Of a stretch of 64,000 bases of DNA, positions 28,325-36,966 are shown one piece after another. Origin of the DNA: Clostridiaceae bacterium 14S0207 (GTDB taxonomy: Bacteria; Bacillota; Clostridia; Clostridiales; Clostridiaceae); the NCBI GenBank assembly GCA_003288255.1, contig CP026600.1:1612001-1676000 (forward strand), written 5' to 3'. The translations under genes were made by a program, and so were the position numbers. Each line of letters opens with the position of its first letter. The stretch's first letter is position 1. The notes under the pieces were generated by a model that had not been told where the DNA came from, did no database searches, and saw only the letters and a list, made by a program, of their open reading frames with translations.

Positions 28325-29230
28325 TTAAAATAATGCCTCAACAAATGCTTCTGCATTAAATTTTTGTAAGTCTTCCATTCCTTCTCCAACACCAATGTAT
28401 CTAACTGGTATATTTAAAGATTCTTTGATGGAGATTACTATACCACCTCTTGCAGTACCATCTAATTTAGTCAATATAATTCCATCTATATTACAAACTT
28501 CCTTAAACTGCTTAGCTTGTTGTACTGCATTTTGTCCTGTAGTAGAATCTAATACTAAAAGTGTTTCTACATTTTCTGATCCAAATTCCCTATCTATTAT
28601 TCTATTTATTTTTGCAAGCTCATCCATAAGATTTTTTTTATTATGAAGTCTTCCAGCTGTATCACAAATTACAACTTCTGAATTACGTGCCTTAGCAGCT
28701 TGAATACCATCAAAAACTACTGCACCTGGATCAGCCCCTTCTTGATGTTTTACAATATCTACTCCAGCTCTTCCACTCCAAATTTGAAGTTGATCTATTG
28801 CTGCTGCTCTAAATGTATCTGCTGCAATAAGTAGAACTTTTTTTCCCTGTTCTTTATAAGAATAAGCTATTTTGCCTATAGAAGTTGTTTTTCCAACTCC
28901 ATTAACTCCAATTATTAATAACATTTTAGGAAATTTCTCTTCTGTTTCATCGGTATCTTGTAAAATCTCCTTTAATACTTCTTTTAAACAAGGTTTAACT
29001 TCAGCAGTATCTTTAATCTTTTTTTCTTTTATTTTTGCTTTTAATTTTTCAATTACTTCTAATGTAGTCTCTACACCAAGATCAGAAGTAATAAGAACTT
29101 CTTCTAATTCTTCATACATATCATCATCAATTTTTACAGCTAAATTAAGTACATCTGTTACTTTATCAGCTAAATTATCTCTAGTCTTTGTTAATCCTTC
29201 TTTTAGTTTGTCAAAAAATCCTCCAAACAT
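28325..29230 (-). CDS. ftsY: SRP receptor FtsY
   Basis: A 301-residue FtsY without the long acidic A domain, typical for Firmicutes. N domain at 1-90, then the SRP GTPase domain with GVNGVGKTTSIGKIA (Walker A), DTAGR, and TKLDGTARGG. It forms the membrane-side partner of Ffh. It lies directly behind smc, as in Bacillus rnc-smc-ftsY. Confidence 0.97.
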   Translation of the reverse strand: MFGGFFDKLKEGLTKTRDNLADKVTDVLNLAVKIDDDMYEELEEVLITSDLGVETTLEVIEKLKAKIKEKKIKDTAEVKPCLKEVLKEILQDTDETEEKFPKMLLIIGVNGVGKTTSIGKIAYSYKEQGKKVLLIAADTFRAAAIDQLQIWSGRAGVDIVKHQEGADPGAVVFDGIQAAKARNSEVVICDTAGRLHNKKNLMDELAKINRIIDREFGSENVETLLVLDSTTGQNAVQQAKQFKEVCNIDGIILTKLDGTARGGIVISIKESLNIPVRYIGVGEGMEDLQKFNAEAFVEALF

Positions 29231-29245
29231 AGGAACACCATCCTT

Positions 29246-32200
29246 CTAATCATTTTTATGTTTATTTAAATCTACAGAAACTACTTTAGATATTCCTTTC
29301 TCTTCCATAGTTATTCCATATAATGCATCACTTACTTCCATAGTTCCTTTTCTATGAGTAATTACTATAAATTGAATTTTATCCGAAAACTTTTTCAAAA
29401 AATCTGCATACCTTTTAACATTAGCATCGTCTAAGGCAGCTTCTATTTCATCTAAAATACAAAATGGTGTTGGTTTCATTTTTAAAATTGAAAATAAAAG
29501 TGCAATAGCAGATAATCCTTTTTCTCCACCGGACATTAAATTTATATTTTGAAGTTTCTTCCCCGGAGGCTGTACATTTATATCTATTTTACCATCTAAT
29601 TCATCACCTTCTGATAAAATTAGGGATGCACTTCCACCTTTAAATAATTCTCTAAAAGTTTCATGAAAATATTCATTTAATTTCTCAAAATTTTCTCTAA
29701 AAACCTCTTTCATTTTTAAAGTCATCTCTTCAATAACTTTAATTACCTCTTCTCTCGAATTCTCTAAATCAATTTTCTGTTCACTCATAAAGGTATACTT
29801 TTCTTTTAGTTCTTTATATTCTTCTATAGCCCCAACATTAACTATGCCTAAAGAACTAATTTTTTCTTTTAATAAAGATATTGTCTTTTTCAAATCAGTA
29901 TGATCCAAATTTTCTTCTTTATAATCTAAAGCTTCTGCATATGTAATATCATACTCCTCATTAAGCCTATCTATAATACCTTGTTTCTCTGTCTCTAACT
30001 TAGTCAAATTTACTACAATTTTATTGACATCTTTTTCAACTTTTTCTTCTTCCATTAAAACTTGCTCAAAATCAGAATTTACCTTTTTTACTTGTTCCTT
30101 TAAAGTTATTCTTTCTTGCTCTTTAAGATTAAATCTATCTTCTAAAGAAAAAATTTCTTTATTTAAAGTTTCTAAATCCATTTTAAAGTTTTCTATCTTT
30201 TCTTTATATACTTTAATAGCCTCTATATTTTCCTTTTGTTTATGTTCAAATTCTTTTATGTTATTCAATTTATCCTGAATAGCTATGTCTAAATTACTTA
30301 ATAAATTATTTTTATTCTCTACCTTTTCATTTACCTTAGCTAATTGAATTTTATAATTAACTAAAATTTCTTTTTGATCCTCTATTTTAAAAATAAAATC
30401 TTGTAATCCACTTTCTATATTTTGTATTGAAGTATTTAAATCATTTTTTTCTTTATCAAGTTCTTCAATTTCTTTTATCAAAAGTTCTTTTTGTCCTTTA
30501 AAAAACTTAATTTTAGAAGTTCCATCTGATAAATTTTCTTTTAAAGTCTTAATAGAGTTGTTACATCTTATTTCCTCATCTTTTAGTGAATTTATTTTTT
30601 CCTTTAACTTTACAAGATCAATATTTTCTCCATGAATAGTATCCCTTAAATTTAAAGTTTCCTCATCTAAAAAGCTAATATTCTTAGTATGTTGTTCTAT
30701 AAGCTTTGTTATATCATTTAACTGTTGTTTTATAGTATTAATTTTTTCTTCTGTATCTTTTATTTCCCTTTTTCTACTTATAACATTAGAACTTTTACTA
30801 TACGTACTTCCCCCTGTAAGAGATCCACCTACATTAAGAACTTCTCCACTTAAAGTAACAATTCTATTACTATAATTTATTCTTTTAGCAATTTTTAAAG
30901 CACAATCCATGTTTTCAGCAATAATTACATTACCCAAAACAAATTCTATGGCCTTTTTGAACTTTAAAGGATAATGTATAAGTGAACTTGCTACTCCCAT
31001 AAATCCATTCATACTTTTTATAGACTCAAATACACTTAAATTCTTGCTTCTAATAATGTTTAAAGGTAAAAATGTCGCTCTCCCTAAATTCTTTTCTTTT
31101 AGATACTCTATAAGAATTTTAGCTTCATTCTCATTCTCTGTAATTACATTAGATATAGCTGCACCTAAGGCAATTTCAATAGCTTTTTCATATTTTTCAG
31201 GAACATTTATTATTTCACCTAAAACATAAGATTCTTTAACATCTTTAATAAAGTTCTTATTTATATGATCCATTAAATTTTTAACAGCTTTTGTATATCC
31301 CTCATGTTGTTTTTCTAAATTTAAAAGCAAATTATACTGTGCCTCTTCTTTGCTTAAATTTATATTTATGCTTTTTTGTTTATTTTCTTCATTTCTAACC
31401 TTAGTTCTTAGAATACCAATATTTTTTAGATTTTCTTTTAGAGTATTCTCTAATTGAGATATTTTATTCTTTAAAATTTCACATTGATTTTCTAATTCTA
31501 ATCTGGTATTATTATTAATTTTTATAATATTAAGGGTATTTTCGAAATTAAATTTTATATCCTCTATTTTTTCTTCTAAAGCCTTTAGTTCCCTTTTAAG
31601 ATTTTCAACTTCTTGTTGTTTTTTATTTTCGTTTTCATTTAAAACTTTAAGTTTCTGTTTTAATTCACTTGTTTTTAAACTATCTTCTTCTATACTTTTT
31701 TGCAGTTTTTCTAAACTTTCATTACCCTTATGTATAGACTCTTCATAAATTAAAAATTCTTTATTTATTTCTTGAATTTCTTTTTCAAGAATTTCTTTTT
31801 TTAAAGATAAATTATTTAATTCTTCTTCGTTTCTTTTCTTTTCTTCGGAAAAACTTTCTAAAAAAATATTTAAACTTTTTATCTTTTCTTCTATAAGTTT
31901 AATTTGGTTTTGTATATTATTTATTTTTTCTTTAGAATTATAATATTCTTCTCTATTTTCTTTATTAGCAATTTCATATTCTTCTAAAGTTTTATTATAT
32001 TGTTCTAAAATTTCTTTTAACCTTTGTTTTTTATGTGAATATGTTTTTAGAATCTTTTCTTTACTTATATTATCATTATTTACAAGCTTAATCCTATCAT
32101 GGATTCTTTCTATGATATCTATAGTTAAAGCTAAATCTTTATTTTTTAATTCTGTAGATAAGGTTAAAAATTCTTTAGCCTTTTCCATCTCTGATTTTAA

Positions 32201-32812
32201 AGGTTCTAATCTTTCACCATAGGTATTTAATATATCCATAATTCTAATTAAATTTTGTTCCGTACTTTCAAGCTTTCTTTCCGCCTCTTGTTTACGAGTT
32301 TTAAATTTAACTATTCCAGCCGCCTCTTCTAAAAGTGATCTTCTTTCCTCTGGTCTACCACTTAATATGGCATCTATCTTGCCTTGTCCAATTATTGAAT
32401 ATCCTTCTTTACCTATACCCGTATCCATAAATAATTCCTGAATATCTTTTAATCTGCATTTAGTATTATTTATAAAGTATTCACTTTCTCCCGAACGATA
32501 TAGCCTTCTTGTAATTTTTACATCAGAATATTCAACATTTAAATCATGATCATCATTGTTTAAAATAAGAGAAACTTGAGATAATCCAACAGGTTTTCTA
32601 AATTCTGTACCTGCAAAAATTACATCTTCCATTTTTGCCCCTCTTAAACTCTTTACACTTTGTTCCCCCAAAACCCATCTTACAGCATCGGAAACATTAC
32701 TCTTACCACTACCATTAGGGCCAACTACTGAAGTTATGCCTTTTTTAAAATTCAACTCAGTCTTATCTGCAAAAGACTTAAATCCTCTAATTTCTATAGA
32801 TTTAAGGAACAT
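29246..32812 (-). CDS. smc: Chromosome segregation ATPase SMC
   Basis: The 1188-residue bacterial condensin core. Walker A GPNGSGKS is at 31-38, followed by WVLGEQS. Two long coiled coils (about 165-495 and 675-1010) flank the hinge (about 510-660), which includes GGSLTGGS. The C-terminal head has the signature LMSGGEKGLSA and Walker B FCILDEIEAALDD. It acts with ScpAB to compact and segregate the chromosome. AGGAGAG precedes ATG. It is preceded by a 32-residue peptide gene and tandem promoters rather than being directly fused to rnc as in Bacillus. Confidence 0.98.
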   Translation of the reverse strand: MFLKSIEIRGFKSFADKTELNFKKGITSVVGPNGSGKSNVSDAVRWVLGEQSVKSLRGAKMEDVIFAGTEFRKPVGLSQVSLILNNDDHDLNVEYSDVKITRRLYRSGESEYFINNTKCRLKDIQELFMDTGIGKEGYSIIGQGKIDAILSGRPEERRSLLEEAAGIVKFKTRKQEAERKLESTEQNLIRIMDILNTYGERLEPLKSEMEKAKEFLTLSTELKNKDLALTIDIIERIHDRIKLVNNDNISKEKILKTYSHKKQRLKEILEQYNKTLEEYEIANKENREEYYNSKEKINNIQNQIKLIEEKIKSLNIFLESFSEEKKRNEEELNNLSLKKEILEKEIQEINKEFLIYEESIHKGNESLEKLQKSIEEDSLKTSELKQKLKVLNENENKKQQEVENLKRELKALEEKIEDIKFNFENTLNIIKINNNTRLELENQCEILKNKISQLENTLKENLKNIGILRTKVRNEENKQKSININLSKEEAQYNLLLNLEKQHEGYTKAVKNLMDHINKNFIKDVKESYVLGEIINVPEKYEKAIEIALGAAISNVITENENEAKILIEYLKEKNLGRATFLPLNIIRSKNLSVFESIKSMNGFMGVASSLIHYPLKFKKAIEFVLGNVIIAENMDCALKIAKRINYSNRIVTLSGEVLNVGGSLTGGSTYSKSSNVISRKREIKDTEEKINTIKQQLNDITKLIEQHTKNISFLDEETLNLRDTIHGENIDLVKLKEKINSLKDEEIRCNNSIKTLKENLSDGTSKIKFFKGQKELLIKEIEELDKEKNDLNTSIQNIESGLQDFIFKIEDQKEILVNYKIQLAKVNEKVENKNNLLSNLDIAIQDKLNNIKEFEHKQKENIEAIKVYKEKIENFKMDLETLNKEIFSLEDRFNLKEQERITLKEQVKKVNSDFEQVLMEEEKVEKDVNKIVVNLTKLETEKQGIIDRLNEEYDITYAEALDYKEENLDHTDLKKTISLLKEKISSLGIVNVGAIEEYKELKEKYTFMSEQKIDLENSREEVIKVIEEMTLKMKEVFRENFEKLNEYFHETFRELFKGGSASLILSEGDELDGKIDINVQPPGKKLQNINLMSGGEKGLSAIALLFSILKMKPTPFCILDEIEAALDDANVKRYADFLKKFSDKIQFIVITHRKGTMEVSDALYGITMEEKGISKVVSVDLNKHKND

Positions 32813-32831
32813 ACACTAATCTCTCCTAAAT

Positions 32832-32930
32832 TTATCTAATTATAACTGAAAGAAAAGTAACCGCTACAAACACTACTAATATAGCTACAGCCATAATTTT
32901 TGTAACCTTTTCTCTTTGGTTTTTTCTCAT
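32832..32930 (-). CDS. 32-residue single-pass membrane peptide, DUF4044-like
   Basis: A short open frame coding for 32 residues, starting M-R-K-N-Q-R-E-K and followed by one hydrophobic segment of about 20 residues (residues 12-31). The ATG at 32930 has GAGGTG eight bases upstream. Small DUF4044-type peptides with a basic head and one membrane helix are, from memory, found beside smc in clostridia. Position, ribosome site and tandem promoters upstream support a real gene. The function is unknown. It would be co-transcribed with smc, 19 bases away. Confidence 0.75.
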   Translation of the reverse strand: MRKNQREKVTKIMAVAILVVFVAVTFLSVIIR

Positions 32931-32962
32931 AAAAACAACACCTCGTTTTTGTTAATATATCC

Positions 32963-32999
32963 ATTTTATTAGTTTATTATATTTACATCAAAATATCAA
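32963..32999 (-). promoter_or_regulatory. Two overlapping sigma-A promoters for the micro-gene and smc
   Basis: Promoter one: -35 TTGATG (32986-32991), -10 TAAAAT (32963-32968). Promoter two: -35 TTGATA (32994-32999), -10 TAAACT (32971-32976). Both have 17-base spacers and are shifted by eight bases. They drive the 32-residue gene, smc and ftsY, directly behind the spoVS terminator. Confidence 0.7.
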
Positions 33000-33027
33000 G
33001 TAACTTAAATTTATGTATATATAAAAA

Positions 33028-33055
33028 TTAAAAACCGTGCAAACACGGTTTTTAA
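33028..33055 (-). terminator. Intrinsic terminator behind spoVS
   Basis: A 12-bp perfect stem, TTAAAAACCGTG with CACGGTTTTTAA, and a four-base loop, followed by TTTTTATATA. It starts directly behind the spoVS stop and isolates spoVS from smc. Confidence 0.92.
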
Positions 33056-33056
33056 T

Positions 33057-33323
33057 TTAGCCCTTAGTTGGTTCTACAATAAATTTAATTGCTGTTCTCT
33101 CTTCACCATCAATAGCTATTTCTGAAAAAGCCGGAATAGCCACTAAATCAATACCATTGGGTGCTACATATCCTCTCGTAATAGCAATAGCTTTTACTGC
33201 TTGATTAACTGCCCCTGCTCCTACAGCTTGAACTTCTGCTGATTGATTTTCTCGTAAAATTGCTGCTAAAGCTCCCGCTACGGATTTAGGCTGAGATTTT
33301 GCTGAAACTTTTAATATATCCAT
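33057..33323 (-). CDS. spoVS: Stage V sporulation protein S
   Basis: An 88-residue SpoVS with an Alba-like fold. The sequence (MDILKVSAKSQPKSVAGALA at the start, ITRGYVAPNGIDLVAIP later) is nearly invariant among spore formers. In Bacillus it is needed for spore coat and septation control, and its transcription depends on sigma-H (established). Here it has a GGGGG Shine-Dalgarno, a strong terminator, and a sigma-H-like promoter inside the end of the upstream gene. Confidence 0.97.
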   Translation of the reverse strand: MDILKVSAKSQPKSVAGALAAILRENQSAEVQAVGAGAVNQAVKAIAITRGYVAPNGIDLVAIPAFSEIAIDGEERTAIKFIVEPTKG

Positions 33324-33361
33324 GATATACCCCCTATAGAATATTATGGTAATGACTATAT

Positions 33362-33388
33362 ATTCTACAAAAGATATTTATTTCCTTC
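33362..33388 (-). promoter_or_regulatory. Sigma-H-type promoter of spoVS
   Basis: GAAGGAAA (33381-33388) and GTAGAAT (33362-33368), 12 bases apart, fit the sigma-H consensus RnAGGwww-N11/12-RnnGAAT at every fixed position. It overlaps the last codons of the radical SAM gene, about 40-65 bases ahead of spoVS. Since B. subtilis spoVS is sigma-H dependent, the assignment is well supported. Confidence 0.8.
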
Positions 33389-34483
33389 TTTACTCTTTAT
33401 TTCAAGAAATTTTTTGAACGACATGGTTTTACAAGTTTCCTGGATCTTTATTTTTATTTCATCTTTTTCTACATTGAAATCTTGTATTACTTCTATATTT
33501 CCATTGTAATATTTATGATTATATTCATTAAAATAATACTTTTTATTAGAATATAATTTAGAAACATTTTTAGGATTAATGATTATTTGAATTTCTTTTG
33601 AATTTATATCCTTTAAAAATTTAAAAATCATTTCATTTAAAAGTGAACTTTCCATAAGCTCTCTAAAAGCCGGATGAAAGGGTCCCGTAACAACCTGTGC
33701 CCCTTCATTGATATCTTCTGTAGGTTGAAGTCCTACACGTATAACATTAATATCATTGGATATAAACATACTATATACTATTTTACAAATTTCAATAGTT
33801 TCTTTTAAACTATATGGAGTATATTCTCCTTTTTTAAACATAGTTTCCATTGGAGTATCTTTTATAACTAAAGAAGGATATATTCTACAAATGTCTGGTT
33901 TTATCTCGCATACTTCCTTAGCCGTCTTAATATCTTTTGCAAAATTATCACATGGAAGTCCTAACATAACTTGTATACCTAAAGTAATATTAAATTCTTT
34001 TATAAGATTAGATGCCGTTTTAACAACATCACTTGAATGGCCTCTACCAGAACATTTCAAAACATCATTGTCTAAAGATTGAACACCTAATTCTATTATA
34101 TCTACACCATATTTTTTTAAAATATTTAGCTCACTAATATCTATATAATCAGGTCTTGTAGATAATCTTATAAAATTAATTTTTTCCTTACATTTATATT
34201 CATACGCTACTTCTAATAATTCAATTTGCTTCTCTAGCGGAATGGCTGTGAATGTTCCTCCAAAAAAGGATACTTCTATTACTTTTTCTTCATTGCCATA
34301 TTTATTTATAGTGTTTAAATATTCTTCTATTATATTTCTACAACTTTTTTTAGTAATTTCTTGTACATTAGAATCTTTAATTTCTTTTTTGCCTGTAATT
34401 GTATTTTGATTACAAAAAACACAATTATGAGGACATCCTATATGTGGAACGAAAATTGGAATTATATAATGGCTTCTACTCAT
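33365..34483 (-). CDS. Radical SAM protein, ELP3-like family
   Basis: A 372-residue radical SAM protein with the cluster motif CPHNCVFC (C18, C22, C25) after IPIFVPHIG, and EVSFFGGTFTAIP plus LGVQSLDNDVL as in the ELP3/TIGR01210-like group. No acetyltransferase domain follows, so it is not a full Elp3. Members are common in clostridia between rnc and smc. Substrate unknown; RNA modification is a guess. The ATG overlaps the rnc stop by eight bases, implying coupling. Confidence 0.85.
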   Translation of the reverse strand: MSRSHYIIPIFVPHIGCPHNCVFCNQNTITGKKEIKDSNVQEITKKSCRNIIEEYLNTINKYGNEEKVIEVSFFGGTFTAIPLEKQIELLEVAYEYKCKEKINFIRLSTRPDYIDISELNILKKYGVDIIELGVQSLDNDVLKCSGRGHSSDVVKTASNLIKEFNITLGIQVMLGLPCDNFAKDIKTAKEVCEIKPDICRIYPSLVIKDTPMETMFKKGEYTPYSLKETIEICKIVYSMFISNDINVIRVGLQPTEDINEGAQVVTGPFHPAFRELMESSLLNEMIFKFLKDINSKEIQIIINPKNVSKLYSNKKYYFNEYNHKYYNGNIEVIQDFNVEKDEIKIKIQETCKTMSFKKFLEIKSKEGNKYLL

Positions 34484-35180
34484 TTCTATTCCCCATACTT
34501 AAAATTACTTCTTTAGCTGCATTTTGTTCAGCTTCCTTTTTACTATATCCCTTACCTTTTCCTTTAACCTCTCCATTAATACAAACCTCAACATAAAAAG
34601 TTGGTCTATGAGGTGGACCTTCACAAGAAATTAAATCGTACACTATAGAAACTTCTCCATTTTTTTGCAGAATTTCTTGTAGCTTAGTTTTATAATCTAA
34701 TATTATTTCATTACTTATAGCTTTTTTTATAATTTCCATGAAATTATCTAATATAAATTTCTTAGCTACTTCTAATCCCTTATCTAAGTACACGGCTGCA
34801 ATAATAGCTTCTACACAATCTGCTAAAATTGAATTTCTCGTTCTTCCTCCAGTTTGTTCTTCACCCTTACTCATTATAATAAACTTACCTAAATTCCACT
34901 TTTGCGCTATTTCATAAAGAGAAGTCTCACATACAATTGTAGCCCTTATTTTAGTTAGTTCCCCTTCTAACTTATCCTTATAATTTATGAATAAATATTC
35001 GGATATAACTAATTCTAAAACAGCATCTCCTAAATACTCTAATCTTTCGTTATAAGCTACATTCTTTCTTTGATTTGCGTAGGAACTATGTGTTAAAGCC
35101 GTCCTTAATATAGATCTATCTTTAAATTCGATTGCAATTATTTTTTCTAATTCATTAATTGCATTTTCCTTTTGCATCAT
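34476..35180 (-). CDS. rnc: Ribonuclease III
   Basis: A 234-residue RNase III, which cuts double-stranded RNA such as rRNA precursors. The signature ERLEYLGDAVLE is at 45-56, with the second acidic cluster in ILADCVEAIIAAVYLD. A double-stranded RNA-binding domain occupies about 165-230 (KGKGYSKKEAEQNAAK). AAAGGAG lies seven bases before the first ATG. It follows acpP and is separated by a perfect hairpin. Confidence 0.97.
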   Translation of the reverse strand: MMQKENAINELEKIIAIEFKDRSILRTALTHSSYANQRKNVAYNERLEYLGDAVLELVISEYLFINYKDKLEGELTKIRATIVCETSLYEIAQKWNLGKFIIMSKGEEQTGGRTRNSILADCVEAIIAAVYLDKGLEVAKKFILDNFMEIIKKAISNEIILDYKTKLQEILQKNGEVSIVYDLISCEGPPHRPTFYVEVCINGEVKGKGKGYSKKEAEQNAAKEVILSMGNRNE

Positions 35181-35216
35181 AATTTAACTCCTTTTTATTC
35201 TTTATTTAAAGAATTT

Positions 35217-35242
35217 AAGTCCCGCTTATCTGCGCGGGACTT
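35217..35242 (-). other. Intercistronic hairpin between acpP and rnc
   Basis: A 9-10 bp perfect GC-rich stem (AAGTCCCGC with GCGGGACTT), loop eight bases, starting four bases past the acpP stop. The following AAATTCTTTAAAT is not a clean U run. It may be a weak terminator, or a stabilising 3' structure for the acpP mRNA, which needs higher expression than rnc. Confidence 0.65.
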
Positions 35243-35245
35243 ATA

Positions 35246-35479
35246 TTATTCATCTACACGTGATTTTATGTATTCAACAACGTCTGCCACAGTAACAACC
35301 TTTTCAGCTGCCTCATCTGGAATTTCTATATCAAATTCTTCTTCTAGAGCCATTATAAATTCAACTACATCTAGTGAATCTGCTCCTAAATCATCAACAA
35401 AAGAAGAGTCCATTAAAACTTCATCTTCATTTACACTTAATTGATCAACTATTATCTGTTTAACTTTTTCGAAAATCAT
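35246..35479 (-). CDS. acpP: Acyl carrier protein
   Basis: A 77-residue acidic [16 protein letters not shown] holds the serine (S35) for the phosphopantetheine arm, which carries the growing fatty acid. The start is ATG at 35479 with GGAG eight bases upstream; an in-frame ATG eight codons earlier gives a non-family N-terminus. It lies between plsX and rnc. Unlike Bacillus, fabD and fabG are missing between plsX and acpP. Confidence 0.97.
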   Translation of the reverse strand: MIFEKVKQIIVDQLSVNEDEVLMDSSFVDDLGADSLDVVEFIMALEEEFDIEIPDEAAEKVVTVADVVEYIKSRVDE

Positions 35480-35508
35480 ACCTTCGCCTCCAATTAATAG
35501 CATGGTTT

Positions 35509-35554
35509 TTAATATTTATAAATAAATATTAATCGTTTTATTTATTTTTAGCAA
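35509..35554 (-). promoter_or_regulatory. Candidate acpP promoter with a palindrome over its -10
   Basis: -35 TTGCTA (35549-35554), 17-base spacer, -10 TAATAT (35526-35531). A perfect palindrome with 11-base arms and a two-base centre spans 35509-35532 and covers the -10 and probable start site. The arms are all A/T, so chance is possible, but the placement is that of an operator. Confidence 0.5.
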
Positions 35555-35625
35555 CTATTTTTTTGTATTTTTTATAATTTATTTTATAATTCCTTATATT
35601 ATATGTAATAATTTAATTTTTATTT

Positions 35626-36633
35626 CTATTTTTCTTCTAGTTGTTTTAAACTTTCAAGTTCTTCCTTTATTGCATCAACAATTTTATTATCATAAAAAAA
35701 CTTGGCTTGTTTTATTGCATTTTTAAAAGCTGTTGAATCTGAACTTCCATGTGCTTTTACACATATACCCTTAGTACCTAAAAAAGCCGCTCCACCATAT
35801 TCTTTATAGTTAAAGTCTTTTTTAAATTTTCTAAATATAGGTTTTAATAAAATTCCTCCTATTTTAGTTCTAAAAGAAGACATTATTCCTTCCTTTAAAA
35901 CTGAAAAAATAGTACTTGCAACACCTTCATACATTTTTAAAATAGTATTTCCTACAAATCCATCACACACTAAAATATTCGTATCACCTTTTGGTACATC
36001 TCTAGGTTCAATATTACCAACAAAATTTAATTCTGTTTCTTTTAATAACTTAAAAGCTTCCTTAGTAAGTTCATTACCCTTTTCTTCTTCTACTCCTATG
36101 TTTATAAGTCCTATACTTGGATTGGAAATCTTTAAGACCTTCTCAAAATAAACTTTTCCCATAAGAGCAAATTGAAGTAAATTTTTAGGTTTACAATCTA
36201 CATTTGCACCTACATCTGTCACCATAAAGGCACCATTCTTTCCTGGCATAACCGGAGCAAAAGCTGGTCTATCTATTCCTCTTATTCTTCCTACAATTAA
36301 TGTAGCCCCTGTTAAAAATGCACCTGTACTACCTGCAGATACAACTGCATCTGCCTTTCCTTCTCTAACTAAATATAAAGCTTTACATAAAGAAGAATTT
36401 TTCTTTTTTCTAATAGCCATAGCAGGATGCTCATTATTAGAAATTATTTCTTCGGCATGTAAGACTTCTATCCTACTTTTATCATAATTATACCTACTCA
36501 ATTCATTATTTATAAGTTCTTCTTTACCTGTTATTATAATATTAATACCTGAACATTCTAATGCTTCTATACATCCTTTTACAACCTCTTGTGGAGAATT
36601 ATCCCCACCCATTCCATCTACAGCTATAATCAT
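35626..36633 (-). CDS. plsX: Phosphate acyltransferase PlsX
   Basis: A 335-residue PlsX, which turns acyl-ACP into acyl-phosphate, the first step of phospholipid synthesis with PlsY. The opening [18 protein letters not shown] and later [19 protein letters not shown] are family marks; the length is typical. It lies ahead of acpP and behind rpmF, as in many bacteria, with a promoter embedded in a large inverted repeat directly upstream. Confidence 0.97.
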   Translation of the reverse strand: MIIAVDGMGGDNSPQEVVKGCIEALECSGINIIITGKEELINNELSRYNYDKSRIEVLHAEEIISNNEHPAMAIRKKKNSSLCKALYLVREGKADAVVSAGSTGAFLTGATLIVGRIRGIDRPAFAPVMPGKNGAFMVTDVGANVDCKPKNLLQFALMGKVYFEKVLKISNPSIGLINIGVEEEKGNELTKEAFKLLKETELNFVGNIEPRDVPKGDTNILVCDGFVGNTILKMYEGVASTIFSVLKEGIMSSFRTKIGGILLKPIFRKFKKDFNYKEYGGAAFLGTKGICVKAHGSSDSTAFKNAIKQAKFFYDNKIVDAIKEELESLKQLEEK

Positions 36634-36652
36634 ATAATAACCTCTCTTTTAC

Positions 36653-36700
36653 TTATATTTTTTGTAAAATTATTATATCATATTTTTACAAAAAATATAA
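36653..36700 (-). promoter_or_regulatory. Large inverted repeat around the plsX promoter (operator candidate)
   Basis: Two perfect 17-base arms, TTATATTTTTTGTAAAA (36653-36669) and its complement (36684-36700), 14 bases apart. Between them on the minus strand lies an extended -10, TGATATAAT (-10 at 36673-36678). The -35 (TTATAT) is weak and falls in the upstream arm. The start codon of plsX is 20 bases from the inner arm. The geometry is that of an operator for a dimeric regulator of lipid genes, which is inference. Confidence 0.65.
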
Positions 36701-36712
36701 ACTTAAAAATAA

Positions 36713-36734
36713 AAGAAAGTCTTTCGACTTTCTT
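36713..36734 (-). terminator. Intrinsic terminator behind rpmF
   Basis: A perfect 9-bp stem, AAGAAAGTC with GACTTTCTT, tetraloop, followed by TTATTTTT. It begins next to the rpmF stop and separates rpmF from plsX. Confidence 0.85.
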
Positions 36735-36735
36735 A

Positions 36736-36918
36736 TTATTTATCATCAGATACTACCTTTGTACTATTGTAATATCCACAATTCTTACATACTCTATGAG
36801 CTAGTTTGAATTCATGGCATTGAGGACATTCCACTATACCAGGCATGCTAAGCTTAAAGTTTTGAGCTCTTCTTTGATCTCTTCTTCCTTTTGATGTTTT
36901 TCTCTTTGGATGAGCCAT
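36736..36918 (-). CDS. rpmF: 50S ribosomal protein L32, zinc-ribbon form
   Basis: A 60-residue L32. It begins [20 protein letters not shown] and carries all four zinc cysteines, C31-P-Q-C34 and C44-K-N-C47, so it is the zinc-containing (C+) form. AAGGAGGTG precedes the ATG. It follows the DUF177 gene, a pairing found across bacteria. Confidence 0.98.
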   Translation of the reverse strand: MAHPKRKTSKGRRDQRRAQNFKLSMPGIVECPQCHEFKLAHRVCKNCGYYNSTKVVSDDK

Positions 36919-36966
36919 TAATAAACACCTCCTTAACCTGTGAATGAAGTTTATTATAACTTATTA

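Noticed and set aside
35217-35242. RNase III self-cleavage site ahead of rnc
   Set aside because: The stem is only 9-10 bp, shorter than usual RNase III substrates, so I record it only as an intercistronic hairpin.
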